Shown one piece after another: positions 10,915-21,306 of a DNA stretch of 35,788 nt. How positions within the stretch are numbered: position 1 is the first letter of the stretch; the number at the start of each line of letters is the position of its first letter. The stretch spans positions 1 through 35,788 of the forward strand of contig RBZT01000739.1 of assembly GCA_003693705.1 (NCBI GenBank), in the 5' to 3' direction. The notes under the pieces are model-generated. The model saw only the letters and a program-made list of their open reading frames with translations, was not told where the DNA came from and made no database searches. The translations under genes were made by a program, and so were the position numbers. Source of the DNA: Polymyxa betae (lineage: Eukaryota; Endomyxa; Phytomyxea; Plasmodiophorida; Plasmodiophoridae).

Positions 10915-11851
10915 ATGTGGTCGGGTGGTGCTCTTATCTTGGCTCTGCTCTTAATCTGCATTCCCGGTTCTGAATCGCAATGTAGCGCTCCAACTAATCA
11001 TTTCGACTGCCAACTGACCCGATGATTCTTTAGTTTCGCCTTACGGGTTCGGGCCTGGGTTTGGAGGAGCATACAACCCGTATTTTTCATGGGCGAACGC
11101 ATTCACACCATACACCCCATATGGCCCTGAAGCGCCAATATCACCAACAATGCCATTTGGGGCACCAGCGACAACATTTGGTGCACCAACATTTGGTGCA
11201 CCGCCTGCAGCATTTGAGTCACAACCAGTTGCTCCAACTGGCCCGAGTGCACCAATGGCTCCGACTTCTGCTCCAACAACCCAATTCGCTAGCGCGCTTG
11301 GCGCCACACAAGGCGGACCTCCCAACACTCAACAACCGACGATCGTCCCTGTGCCTCAGATTTCGGCGGCGCCGACTACCACTCTCCAGATACTGCCTGT
11401 GCCAGTTCCGATGGCGACACAAGCTCCGGTGACATTGCTAGCCAGCGCTTTAGGAGCTACCCAAGCGCCTGTCCAAATCGCTCTCCCTGCCACAACAACT
11501 CCAGTGACTCTGTTAGCAGGGGCCTTATCAGCGACTCAGGGCGCTGGTAATGTGGCTGCGCCTCTAGTCTCTCAGGTATCTTCATTTTTAAATTGTCTTG
11601 CCTTTGCTCAATCGAAGTCTCAGCCTGTAGCCGCGGCGCCGGTGGCACAGGCTCCAGCGACTGTCGTAATGCCAACGTCAGCCCCAGTCTATTACGCTGC
11701 TGCTGCAGCGGCGAATCCAGCTGGCGGGGAAACGGGCCCTGCTCAGGTCCCAATTACTTCCTATTCACCAACGTCGTCGATGCAGCCTATTCCTCTTGCC
11801 TTGATTATCACAGCTAGATCACCAACAGTACAGGTTTTAAGGGCGGCCTAG
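10915..11851 (+). CDS. Secreted Pro/Ala/Thr-rich protein
   Basis: Three exons: 10915-10981, 11034-11575 and 11624-11851, giving 278 residues. Exon 1 encodes a textbook signal peptide (SGGALILALLLICIPG). Exon 2 opens with an aromatic Gly/Pro/Tyr segment (PYGFGPGFGGAYNPYFSWA) and continues into Pro/Ala/Thr/Val low complexity with repeated FGAP units and three copies of an ASALGATQ-like motif (ASALGATQGG, ASALGATQAP, AGALSATQGA). The second intron (11576-11623) is 48 nt, a multiple of three without a stop, so retaining it would add 16 residues in frame. The product is exported and probably extended and possibly O-glycosylated, as in coat or matrix proteins; this is inferred from composition. No enzymatic domain and no membrane anchor are seen. 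Confidence 0.62.
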
Positions 11852-11982
11852 ATGTACAAACCCCAACGCCCTTAGTCCATTTGCTGATAAATTATGATGA
11901 ATAACATCATTTAGCATATCTTGATGACTGCATATCCGATACAACCAATCTTTTGGATCTAAACACAATGCTGAGTTTATAA

Positions 11983-12207
11983 CGGATTTGGATTTTCAAA
12001 CCAGAAGATTATGTCATCCTGCTTAGAACTAATGACTTTCTTTTAGCTTGTTCGAACATCGTCTCCACCAAACCAGAACAGCGCTTAAGTAAGGTATTAG
12101 GTGTAGTTCATGATCTGACTAACACGCGCCATGATCGCTATCGTCGCGAGCAGACCCAGAAAGCATTAAAGCTGTCGGAAAGAGCGCTGCTGATGGATTA
12201 TGTATAA
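11983..12207 (+). other. Orphan open exon, function unknown
   Basis: A 74-codon frame without an ATG near its start, closed by a TAA at 12205. It reads like real protein: hydrophobic then basic-helical, with DYVILLRTNDFLLACSNIV followed by TQKALKLSERALLMDYV. Candidate acceptors are the CAG ending at 12004 and the TTTTAG ending at 12046. It may be a last exon of an unrecognised gene, an alternative 3' exon of the Pro-rich gene, or a relic. I recognise no family. The remaining sequence between 11852 and 12433 shows nothing else. Confidence 0.25.
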
Positions 12208-12433
12208 ATGTATTGTATGGTCATGGAACCCAAGGGAATCCATAAAGTTATTGGCAAGGCTATGCGCCTGGCATAATCCAGACCGATTCTCCATCCGATT
12301 CTGAGACCCAAAAACCTTTCGAGGTAGCCCAATGGCTTCGGCTATGGAAGTTCAGCGTTTTTTTTCTAGCGCTAGATTGGTTAACGATCTTGCCTATAGC
12401 CATCTATCGTTGTGTACACTGAACAACAGTACC

Positions 12434-13097
12434 ATGTTACGAGGGTTCTTCATCTTCGCTGCAATTGCAAGTCAACTACGTATTCAAGACATCAACGTAA
12501 ATGAAGATAGGAATCAAACCCTTCTGCCTCGTCATATAAGTTGGTTGCAGGAAATGGGGGCACTGAATTCAAAACTATCAATAACGTAGAACGTGCTCAG
12601 CTGAATGGGATTTTTCTCAAAAGGGACTTTTTTGCAAGTGCATGTCATTGGGGCATTTTTGCCTGTAGACCGATTGCATGCATATGCTCTAGTTACATCT
12701 GGCCCACGGCCAACTGTGATTAATCTGAAAAAGCAGGCCAAATGGTTCACCATTGCTGCTGATGTCTAACGCTTCTTATTAGTAGAACAGATGTCCTGTC
12801 GTCTAGCTACCGCTCTAGTTCTGCATCGTCTTCCAATGCTAATCATTTATCATCTTCCAGTCTAAGATCGTCGTCCTCTTTCAGTCTCCAATCCACGTTA
12901 GTATCTCCCAGCAATGCCCCCCGATACAGTTCTGCTACAGGCAATTCAATCATCCAATTCTGGATGAGCACTTATCATCCTCTGTGTTCTGTTAGTTTAG
13001 TAAAAATTATGCAGGTTGTCAAGGATCGTTCATGGTGCGTTTTTACTTTATCATACATTTACCTGCACCAGACCATACCAATCAACTATCAGGTCTA
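12434..13097 (+). pseudogene. Collapsed S8 subtilisin pseudogene
   Basis: This is a remnant of a third copy of the tandem protease family. It begins with an ATG and signal-peptide-like segment (MLRGFFIFAAIASQ, then TLLPRHI) resembling the start of the 13584 gene ([17 protein letters not shown]). After about 35 codons it jumps directly to the C-terminal domain: GNGGTEFKTINNVERAQL matches the functional copies' NGG...[11 protein letters not shown] shift of frame follows at a run of six T near 12628-12633, after which [20 protein letters not shown] matches [20 protein letters not shown]. An Ser-rich stalk (SYRSSSASSSNANHLSSSS) follows in the expected place, reading open to 13097. The prodomain and the whole catalytic domain, about 2.3 kb of gene, are missing, so no protease activity is possible. 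Confidence 0.75.
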
Positions 13098-13141
13098 AAG
13101 TTGTACAGAACCTAAGGGCGCGTTTGGACGACAAGGAAAAC

Positions 13142-13224
13142 CCGGTTTTTGCCAAAATCCGTTTTTTTGTCGAAAATCCAAGTTAGAGAGGGATTTTTAA
13201 ATCGGATTTTGGCGTCAAAACCGG
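13142..13224. repeat. Inverted repeat, MITE-like hairpin
   Basis: CCGGTTTTTGCCAAAATCCG at 13142-13161 is imperfectly matched by the reverse complement at 13203-13224 (CGGATTTTGGCGTCAAAACC plus GG), with a loop of about 41 bases. The stretch just upstream (GGGCGCGTTTGGACGACAAG, 13116-13135) has the flavour of a small transposable-element end, but I find no matching opposite terminus. The hairpin lies between the collapsed protease copy and the intact one. No ORF accompanies it. The rest of 13098-13583 shows no defensible gene. Confidence 0.5.
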
Positions 13225-13583
13225 ATTATTCGTAGCATCGGGCCATCGGCCTAAGCCCTAAAGGTGATTTATATAGGCTACATTCAGTAACGATAAAATC
13301 AAGAAAATTTGATATCAGCGCAGCCATCCCAATCTGATCAGTATGAGCATAGAAAAGAAACGCAATGATTGCGTTCCAATCAAATGGGACCTTCGTAATG
13401 GCAAGATTCGTCAAGCATTTGTTCGTATCGGCAGCATAGACGTTGGCAAGGGAAAAGACGTACAGGCGTTTCCCATTCCTTCGATGGTTATCGCCTGCGG
13501 CCTGCTCTTCCAGCCTCAGATATCCAGCACAAGATGGATCCATGGAGCGAAAATCGATCCTCGACGTACGCTAGGCCACAGTT

Positions 13584-16500
13584 ATGTTGCGACGTTTCCG
13601 TCTCACGATTGTTGTTGTTGGGATAATATGGGCTCATGTGAACAGCCAAACCGCTGAACGACCACAAAAAATTTTGCTTCGGCACCTCACAATTGACCCA
13701 ACCGAATTGGGTCCAGTCGGAGGGGATTTAAACCTTCTTGATGTTGCTATCTTGCAACATTATATCGTTCAGTTCCCCAGTCCAGTCATCAGCAGTACCA
13801 AGGATGCTGTTCGTGATCTTGTTGGGCATAATCTGACGCTGTACATCCCCAATAATGCTTTTGTTGTTTACACTGATATGGAGACAATCGCCAAGGTTCA
13901 GCTAATGGATGGAATTATCTGGGCTGGGTTATGGCAACCGGAATACAAATATACCAGCTCACCTGAAGTGCAAAATGAATTTAACGACCAATTCAATCTA
14001 GCAGTATTCTTGGGTCCTATAAAAGATTTGGAAGGCTTTGTCCAAGACCTTCCTGCAAAAGCTCTTGCAGAACTAGGCTGTACCTTTGAGGCGCAAGTTC
14101 TTAATCGTGAACGATTGGTCCTCACAAAAATTGCTTACAATGGGATCCCAGTTGAGGCAAACTCACAGCTGAACCCGATCTACGAATGGCTGTCACTGCA
14201 ACCTGAAGTCTATCACATATCTCAATACGAACCCATTCAAATGCACAATTATTGGGCGAAATCTATCGTTCAAAACGATGATCCAGCAGGAAGAGCAGAT
14301 TCGGATTTGCTCTTCGCTCAAAACGATAAAGCAAAACGTCGCAAACAAATTGTTTAAACTTTGATTGTCTGGCAAAGGTATTCTTGGAGCGAATCAAGTT
14401 GTAGGTGTATCTGATACAGGGATCGCCAAAGAGAGCTGTTTCTTCAAACTCCCGCAGTTCAATCTAACAGTGACGCCGACCTCAGCTTGGCAGTATAAGC
14501 CAGTCCCGGCCAGTCAGCATCGTAAGATCATCCAATATGTAGCGCCATCGGGGATCGGAGACGGCACCGACTATCATGGCCATGGGACTCATGTGGCAGG
14601 CACAGTGGCTGGCAAGGTAGTCAATGGCCCGAACGGATTCAAGAAATACAATGGCATCGCGCCTGAAGCCAAGATTGCCTTCTTCGGTTGCGTTTCTCAT
14701 TGATCAAGTCCTATAGTCTTTCTGAATGGCAGTCTATAGATATGGAAGATGCTGCCGGTAATATGCGATCTCCTTGGTCTGTAGATCAGAATATGTATCC
14801 ATATGCATACTCATTGGGTGCTCGAGTCCACACGAATAGCTGGACTGCCACAGTCTCCAATAATCAATATACGGTTTGTGTGGACTCGAATTACTCAATG
14901 GTGATTTTACAACTTGATCATAGATTCAATCGCATGATGTGGACACATTCGTTTATAATAATCCCGATATGTTGCTGGTGTTCGCTGCTGGAAACCTAGC
15001 TGATGTAGGTGTATTGCCGCCGGCGACCTCGAAAAACATTATCAGTGTGGGCGCTTCGTTGTCGTCCAAGGCTATGCTATCAACGACATTCTGCTCCGGT
15101 CCTTTCTACTCTTATAGTCAGTGCTATTGGGAAACGCATTCAGGAGACGATAAAACAGAACACCTTGTAAGAAAGATCTATCAAGCTGGAGAATTTTTCC
15201 GATATCGAAAACTAGGCCTCGTTTTCCAGTGTTGGACCGATGTCTGATGGCAGGATTAAGCCGGATCTTGTGGCATCAGGAGAGTATATCGTCAGCGCTA
15301 ACAAATACTGCAATGGAACTGCATCCACTGACCTGAAAGCGTTGCAAGGCACATCTATGGCCTGTCCTGTAGTTGCAGGGCACTTGTGTAAGATTATGTT
15401 GGTCGTCACTTGACTGCTGCTCAATTACCTGCAGTGTTGGTCAGGGAGTATTTGCTGAAAGGTTTCCTTGCTACTGGCTCTGCCAATGCATCTGCTGCTA
15501 TCTATCCATCTGCGGCTTTGTTGAAGGCTATCGCCATTTCAGGGTCGTATTCGCTGAAAACCAGAGAAAAGTACACAAACAAGTATGTACCCATAGCATT
15601 AGGTGAAGCCCCTGATCCATATCAAGGTTTAGTGTAATCCGGACCTGTTGGTCCCATTATACTGAAGATCGATTTCAGGATTCGGAAGACTCAAGCTCAA
15701 TCAGGTCTTGTTTTTCTCTAACTATACTGGTTTCCAACGAACCATTGTTCCTCGGGTACGATATGCTTCACGCTCATTCAGACATGTTGATGCTGTTTTC
15801 ATTAGGGTAAAAACGGAACCGATCCAATAATTAGCCAAAACCAGACTCATGAATACTGTTTCCAAACGACAAATGTCGATCTTTCATATCCTCCCAGGTT
15901 TACGCTTGTCTGGACTGATGTGCCGGCACAACTTATAGCTGCTAGCAGTTTGGTGCAAGATCTTGATCTGCTAGTTTGGGTTAAAAATCAAACATATTAC
16001 GGTAATGTTGCTGGTGTCGCGGCTCTTTTCTCTAAATTACTTAGCCAATGGAGGCAACGGCACGGATTCCATCAACAATGTGGAACGCGTCCAGTTACCG
16101 AAAACCACCGCAAATCGTACTTCCATACGAGTCCAAATAATTGGTGCATTCCTTCCAGTGGACCGATATCAGAAGTATGCATTTGTTGCAAATGGCCCCA
16201 TAATTGAAATCAGCTGTGAATCATCCCAACTGTAAGTGGTCGTGCTCCGTGATCAAACTTGGCTCGTATTGAATTCGCTCCAGCAAGACACATCGTTCTA
16301 GTCCTTTATCATCTCTCAATTCGGTCAGCCGTTCTGCATCAACTGTCAACGCCATCCGTTCATTGTCAAGCTCGAAGAATTCCAGTACCAGCTCATCATC
16401 AAGCGCGAAGCGTTCTGTATCGTCGCTAAACTCCAGTACCATCTCAGCATCAAGCGCCAAGCGTTCTGTATCGTCGCTAAACTCCAGTACCATCTCAGCA

Positions 16501-17303
16501 TCAAGCGCCAAGCGTTCTGTATCGTCGCTAAACTCCAGTACCAGCTCAGCATTGAATTCGAGTTCCCGCGACAATTCTGTTCCGTTCTCCCAAACTGGTA
16601 CCCGTAATGCGTCTCGACCTCTTTTAAGCTTCACCTCTTTATCTTCTGTTCCTGGTTCCCGTTCGGCGGTCATACAATCCAGTTTTGGATCATCTGGCAG
16701 TCGGAGTTCTCGCTCAACCCTCTGAACTACACCTCGTGGATGATCTCACTGACCGTTCATCTCTCAACCTTAGGCATAACCGATTCGTCTCAAACCTCCA
16801 TGATTTCTACTTTTATCAGAGACATATCTGGAGCTTTATATTCGCCATCATCTCGATTCACGATCATCAGCCTGCGCGATCAGACAGCGTCGTCTACAGT
16901 GCTGTCTTTCGTTGTGCTTCCAAACAGCACTGACCCGGACGCCACGTTTCTAGTCGATATGTTCTCTCAGCAGATTCAAACTCCTGGTAGCAAGCTGAGA
17001 TCTGGAGCTTTACTGTCTAAGGCTGATGAGCCTCCTGTCACGGTCCTGATCGAAGGAGTTTCTCTCGTTAACTGCGGCGCCGACTCGTACGTAGTCAGCC
17101 CGAACGTTTGCCCGACCACCTCGGTGACGATATTGTCTTCTGGTTCGAGCATAAAGCTGGACCAAACCTATTTAGTCATCGCAAGTTCCTGTTTTATCAT
17201 TTCGTTGGTCGCCATCGTTTGTGGTTGCCTGTATCGAAGAAGTCCTGAAAGGCCCAAGCGACGTCTCTGGCAACGGGGCCGGCGCACACCCATAATGGTG
17301 TAG
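13584..17303 (+). CDS. Membrane-anchored S8 subtilisin-like protease A
   Basis: Eleven exons: 13584-14337, 14378-14686, 14740-14873, 14924-15166, 15216-15387, 15435-15626, 15679-15755, 15806-16001, 16045-16231, 16284-16647 and 16701-17303, totalling 1,076 residues. Order: signal peptide ([13 protein letters not shown]); a prodomain (about 40-240, with [10 protein letters not shown]); the peptidase S8 domain with catalytic Asp264 (GVSDTG), His320 ([10 protein letters not shown]), oxyanion Asn (FAAGN) and Ser527 (GTSMACP); a beta-rich C-terminal domain ([20 protein letters not shown]); a Ser-rich stalk with tandem repeats; a possible SEA-like fold ([20 protein letters not shown]); and one TM helix ([20 protein letters not shown]) with a basic cytoplasmic tail. 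Triad complete, so likely active at the cell surface or in the secretory route. Exon 1/2 junction (40-nt intron) and the exon 10/11 junction are the weaker calls. Tandem paralogue of the 17877 gene. Confidence 0.85.
16402..16554 (+). repeat. 51-bp tandem repeat in Ser-rich stalk
   Basis: Three head-to-tail units of 51 bases start at 16402, 16453 and 16504, nearly identical in sequence, encoding the 17-residue unit [17 protein letters not shown]; the last is diverged at its end. The unit length is a multiple of three, so copy number can change without breaking the frame. It lies in exon 10 of the protease at 13584 and lengthens the stalk between the catalytic part and the membrane. Confidence 0.85.
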
Positions 17304-17876
17304 ATTTCGGGCTGACCAACCAGACGGCACGAACAGTGTATTTCAGCCTGGTCGACGGGCAACATTCAACAACCGGGACTCAGCAAACGTTGAACGGTGA
17401 GCGAGCACCGATGCCAAGTCAACCGCAACGGTTAATCCAAGGAATCAAGAAATCATTTTACGGGATGGAATCCGAGACAACTTGGTGATTTACTTTAAAC
17501 TCGAATTGGTTCGACGCTCATGAACCCGTTTGTTCTGAATCAGGTCATTCGCCGATGACGAGATACAACAATAACCAAGTCGACTTGTCTGTCAGCGCTT
17601 ACCGCGTATATTAAAGTTTCATTAGTTCGCCTTCTGATAGCTGCTATAAACTGATCCCATATATTGTTTTAAAACAGACAAACTCTGCCTTGAAGCTTGG
17701 CATTGGGTAAAAATCGTTGCATGCGTTCAAGGCTATGAGAAAGCGTAGTTCATTGGATGCTTTGAGACAAGAAGGAAAGCTTTGCGAATTGGAAGTCGAT
17801 ACTTTGCCGCCTGCATCGGTTGCAAGCCGATCGATGATGTACGCTGATCTTACTTTAGAAACCTTCCATATAGTTG
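17304..17876. other. Intergenic region between the tandem proteases
   Basis: This 573-base gap has a 5' part continuing GC-rich sequence from the upstream gene and a 3' part with an ATG-initiated frame at 17735 that overlaps the next start in another phase. That frame carries no signal peptide or domain, and I treat it as chance. The promoter of the second protease should be here. Confidence 0.4.
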
Positions 17877-20800
17877 ATGTTGGTGATCTTTGTTGCAATA
17901 GTAATCGCAAGCCTGAAATGGCACCAATCAGTTGCAGTAGCAACAGACAGATCTCGATTGCTGATGCTGCGAGATTTCACGATCAACACGACTGAATTGG
18001 ATTCAATAGGAGCCGACTTTGGCCTTCTCGATACCGATCACGTTCAGCAACATTACATAATCCAGTTCGGTAGTCCAATCTCCATTGAAGCCAAAGATAC
18101 GGTTCGCAACCTAATCGGCCATTCTCTAACCTGGTATATTCCATACAACGCATTTGTCGTCTACATTGATCAGCAAACGATTGACAAAATTCAGAAGATC
18201 GATGGTGTAGTATGGACCGGCTTATGGCGAAGGGAATATAAATACAGTCCTCTACCCGAATTTCAAGCTTTACTAGAGCCAGAAGCCGACGAGACGATGG
18301 AGCTGATTGTTCATTTCGCTCCGTCTGTTGATTTTCCAGAAGCAGTCAATGAGCTTGTAAACCGAGCTCAAATCGAGCTTAATTGTACATTCCAGACAAC
18401 GAACTTCAGTCGAAATCGGGCGGTGTTGAGCGCCATCGCCATTAACGGAATCGGGATCGCGACGAATTCCGATCTGAACTTCCTCTGTTCCTGGTTGGCA
18501 CGACGTCCCGAAATCTATCAGCTATCGCCGCGGGAGTCGTTCGAGCTGAACAACTACTGGGCCAAATCCATCGTTCAGAATGATGATCCAGCAGGAAGAA
18601 ACGAGCATGAACTTCTCTTCGCTAAACATGGTAAGCAAACGAATGCAGCACAGACTTTTTGTCTGATTGAAGTAATGAAGGAATAAAGGGACAAGATCAG
18701 GTTGGATTCCATTCGACCAAAAAGGTCATACTCATCTGCGTTAAAGGTGATCGGGATCAGCGACTCCGGCATATCGAAACAGAGTTGTTTCTTCCACGAC
18801 CCCGATCACGACGTGATCGTGACAACGGTCACGCCAGGCCAGGACCAGCCCGACGCCCAGCAGCCCAGCCAGCACCGCAAGATCATCCAGTACATAGCTC
18901 CAGCCAAGACCGGCAATGGTCTTGACGATTCCGGTCATGGGACGCATGTGGCTGGCACGGTCGCCGGCAAGATCCTCACCGACCCGAATGGCTTCGCCAA
19001 ATACAACGGCGTCGCGACCGACGCCCGCATCGCCTTCTTCGGTTGGCATCCGATTCCCTGAATGCCTTTCTAGTCATTGGTGATTGCAGACATCGCGAAA
19101 GGCAGTACGGTCAGTGTTCCGACTCCGCTTGATGAGACCTATTTCCCATACTCGTATGCTATGGGGGCTCGCGTTAACACCAACAGCTGGGGTTCGACAT
19201 CGTCGCTTGGCGCTTACACGGTCGGAATCTCATTGCTGATCGGTTTCGAGTAATGTTTTGAAGGACGCCAGGCTGATTTTTCGGATCCGAATCACCGTCG
19301 TACTGATTCGTATTGTTCTGTCTGTAGACGTCGACGCAGTCGGTGGACGAGTTCGTGTACGACCATCCCGATATGCTGGTCCTGTTTGCAGCTGGGAATC
19401 AAGGCGCGTCGGGCATCACGCCGCCGGCCACGGCCAAGAACGTGATTGCGGTCGGAGCGACGGTTTCGTCGAACGACATGCTGAAAGCGACCTATTGTTC
19501 GGGCGCGTTCAGAAGCAGCAGCAGCTGCTCCTGGGGCATGAATTCGGCCAGCGATTTGCATGACCATCTTGTAAGACTCTCTATAATGCTTCATGCCAAA
19601 TTTCCTGATCAATCTAGGCGTATTTCTCAAGCATTGGACCAACTTCCGATGGTCGCATCAAGCCAGATTTGGTGGCATCTGGACAAGCGCTAGTTAGCGC
19701 CAGCAGGTTGTGTAATGTGTCGGCTGCTACTGACCTTCTTGTCTCTCAAGGCACGTCGATGGCGACTCCAAACGTTGCGGCACATTTATGTAAAGTGGTT
19801 TCTTATTCAGATTTGGCTGGAAGGCTGAATCTATTGCGATTAGTGCTGGTCAGGGAATACTTAACGAGAGGGTTCCTTGCAAATGGAGAACCTGACGCAA
19901 GCGCCGCCATTTACCCTTCCGCCGCCTTGCTAAAGGCCATCGCCATCTCGGGATCGTTTTCGATTCCGTTCAGGGAGAAATCGAGCAATGGCGGCTCTCA
20001 GCCTCAGGCATTGGGCGATTCGCCCGACTTCTATCAAGGTCTTAAATGAAGAGCACGTCATGGCCCACGGTCTCATTCTGTTTAGGGTTCGGAAGATTGA
20101 AGCTGAACCACGTTCTGTATTTCTCTGATTACAGAGGCAGCCAAGCCACCATCATTCCTCGGGTAACGTCCCGATCGTATTCACGTGATTTGCAGGGTCT
20201 CACGACTGCCTTTTGCAGAGCGCCAATGGAACCGATCCCGTGATCCAACAGCACATGGTTCATGAATATTGCATTCGGCTGACTGCAACGAATAGCTCGT
20301 ACCCGCCCCGATTCACCTTGGTCTGGACCGATGTCCCAGCACAGCCAATTGCTGGCATCAGTCTTGTTCAAGATCTCGATCTGGTCGTTTTAGTCGGCAA
20401 TACAACCTACTATGGTAGGAATCAGCATTGCTGACGTCGCCTCTCTGACGGTTGGACATTCTAGCAAATGGTGGTTCAGATGCCGATTCGATCAATACGG
20501 TCGAACGTGTTCAGTTGCCTGCAACGATCGCGAACAATACTATTATAAGGGTGCAAGTAATTGGGGCTTCTCTTCCCGTCGATGATTGGCAAAGTTATGC
20601 CTTAGTTGCATCTGGACCTATCGTAGAAGCTCATTGTCATGGGACCCAACGTTTTACTCGAAGGTAAACGTTCCTTTTGTTTCAGTAGCGGAAATAATTG
20701 TTAATCTTCTCTATCAAGTTATCGATCGAATTTTGTGTCATCGTCTGGTTCTCGGTGTAATTCTGTACTAACTTCTACATCTCCTAGTTCGACCCGAACT

Positions 20801-20929
20801 TCTAACTACCCATCAAAATCTTCCGGAACTCATAATGACCAATTATACAGCTCTGGAGCTTGGCGTCCATCATGCAGCTCAAGGATGATCGTTATACTGA
20901 GCATTGTATGCACAATGTTAATAAACTGA
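17877..20929 (+). CDS. S8 subtilisin-like protease B with Ser-rich tail
   Basis: Ten exons: 17877-18671, 18747-19041, 19090-19220, 19328-19570, 19618-19789, 19844-20038, 20086-20162, 20219-20414, 20465-20663 and 20719-20929, about 837 residues. Several exons have exactly the length of those in the upstream paralogue (243, 172, 77 and 196 nt). Signal peptide MLVIFVAIVIASL; prodomain with QHYIIQFGSP; catalytic Asp271 (GISDSG), His329 (GHGTHVAGT), oxyanion Asn in FAAGNQG, and Ser535 (GTSMATP); C-terminal beta domain ([10 protein letters not shown]). It then has a shorter Ser-rich stalk and ends at a brief hydrophobic C-terminus (MIVILSIVCTMLIN), with no SEA-like part or cytoplasmic tail; a lipid (GPI) anchor or weak TM is possible. 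The exon 1/2 junction is uncertain: the best donor (18631) is out of phase, so I used 18672 with the acceptor at 18746. Confidence 0.8.
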
Positions 20930-21306
20930 AGGAAAACAGTATTACCACTGCCAGCGCCTATCGATCGCGGCCTACACAGCGACTTTTGCATCTTCTACGT
21001 GTAAAATTCAGAATAAAGCTGGCGCGAGTTCAAAATCGGTGTGCGGCGATTAGGTGTACTTTGGAGTCTCATCATGAACTGTTGCCAAAACAGTTCCTAA
21101 GACTAGAGAGAATGGTCAATAGCTTGGAAAAATTCAGTTTCAGCCGTTTTGTACTGTCACGCCAACTGATGCCTCCTTCCATCGTCACCAGGCGAAGGGC
21201 ACCATGCGCACCTGCCTTTTGTCATCATTCAGTCGATGAAAGCGAAATCTGTTGAGGGGAAGCGGCCTCTCCCGGAGCAAGAATTGCGCTTTGCTTTTTT
21301 CAAGAC
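20930..21306. other. Intergenic region
   Basis: A 377-base stretch between protease B and the proposed CNOT1 start. An open frame continues to 21255 in a different phase from the protease, rich in Arg, Leu and His, without recognisable domain or splice pattern; I regard it as chance or 3' UTR. Confidence 0.4.

Noticed and set aside
11061-11432. His/Gln/Leu-rich frame overlapping the Pro-rich gene
   Set aside because: It is the shifted-phase shadow of a Pro/Ala/Thr-rich coding region; the other phase connects to a signal peptide exon.
13343-13657. 104-codon frame overlapping the start of protease A
   Set aside because: It is out of phase with the protease, has no domain, and would overlap the clear signal peptide.
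17735-17995. Frame overlapping the start of protease B
   Set aside because: Out of phase with the homologous protein, with no signal peptide or domain.
20860-21255. 131-codon frame after protease B
   Set aside because: Basic and Leu/His-rich without domain; it overlaps the last protease exon in another phase and has no supporting splice sites.
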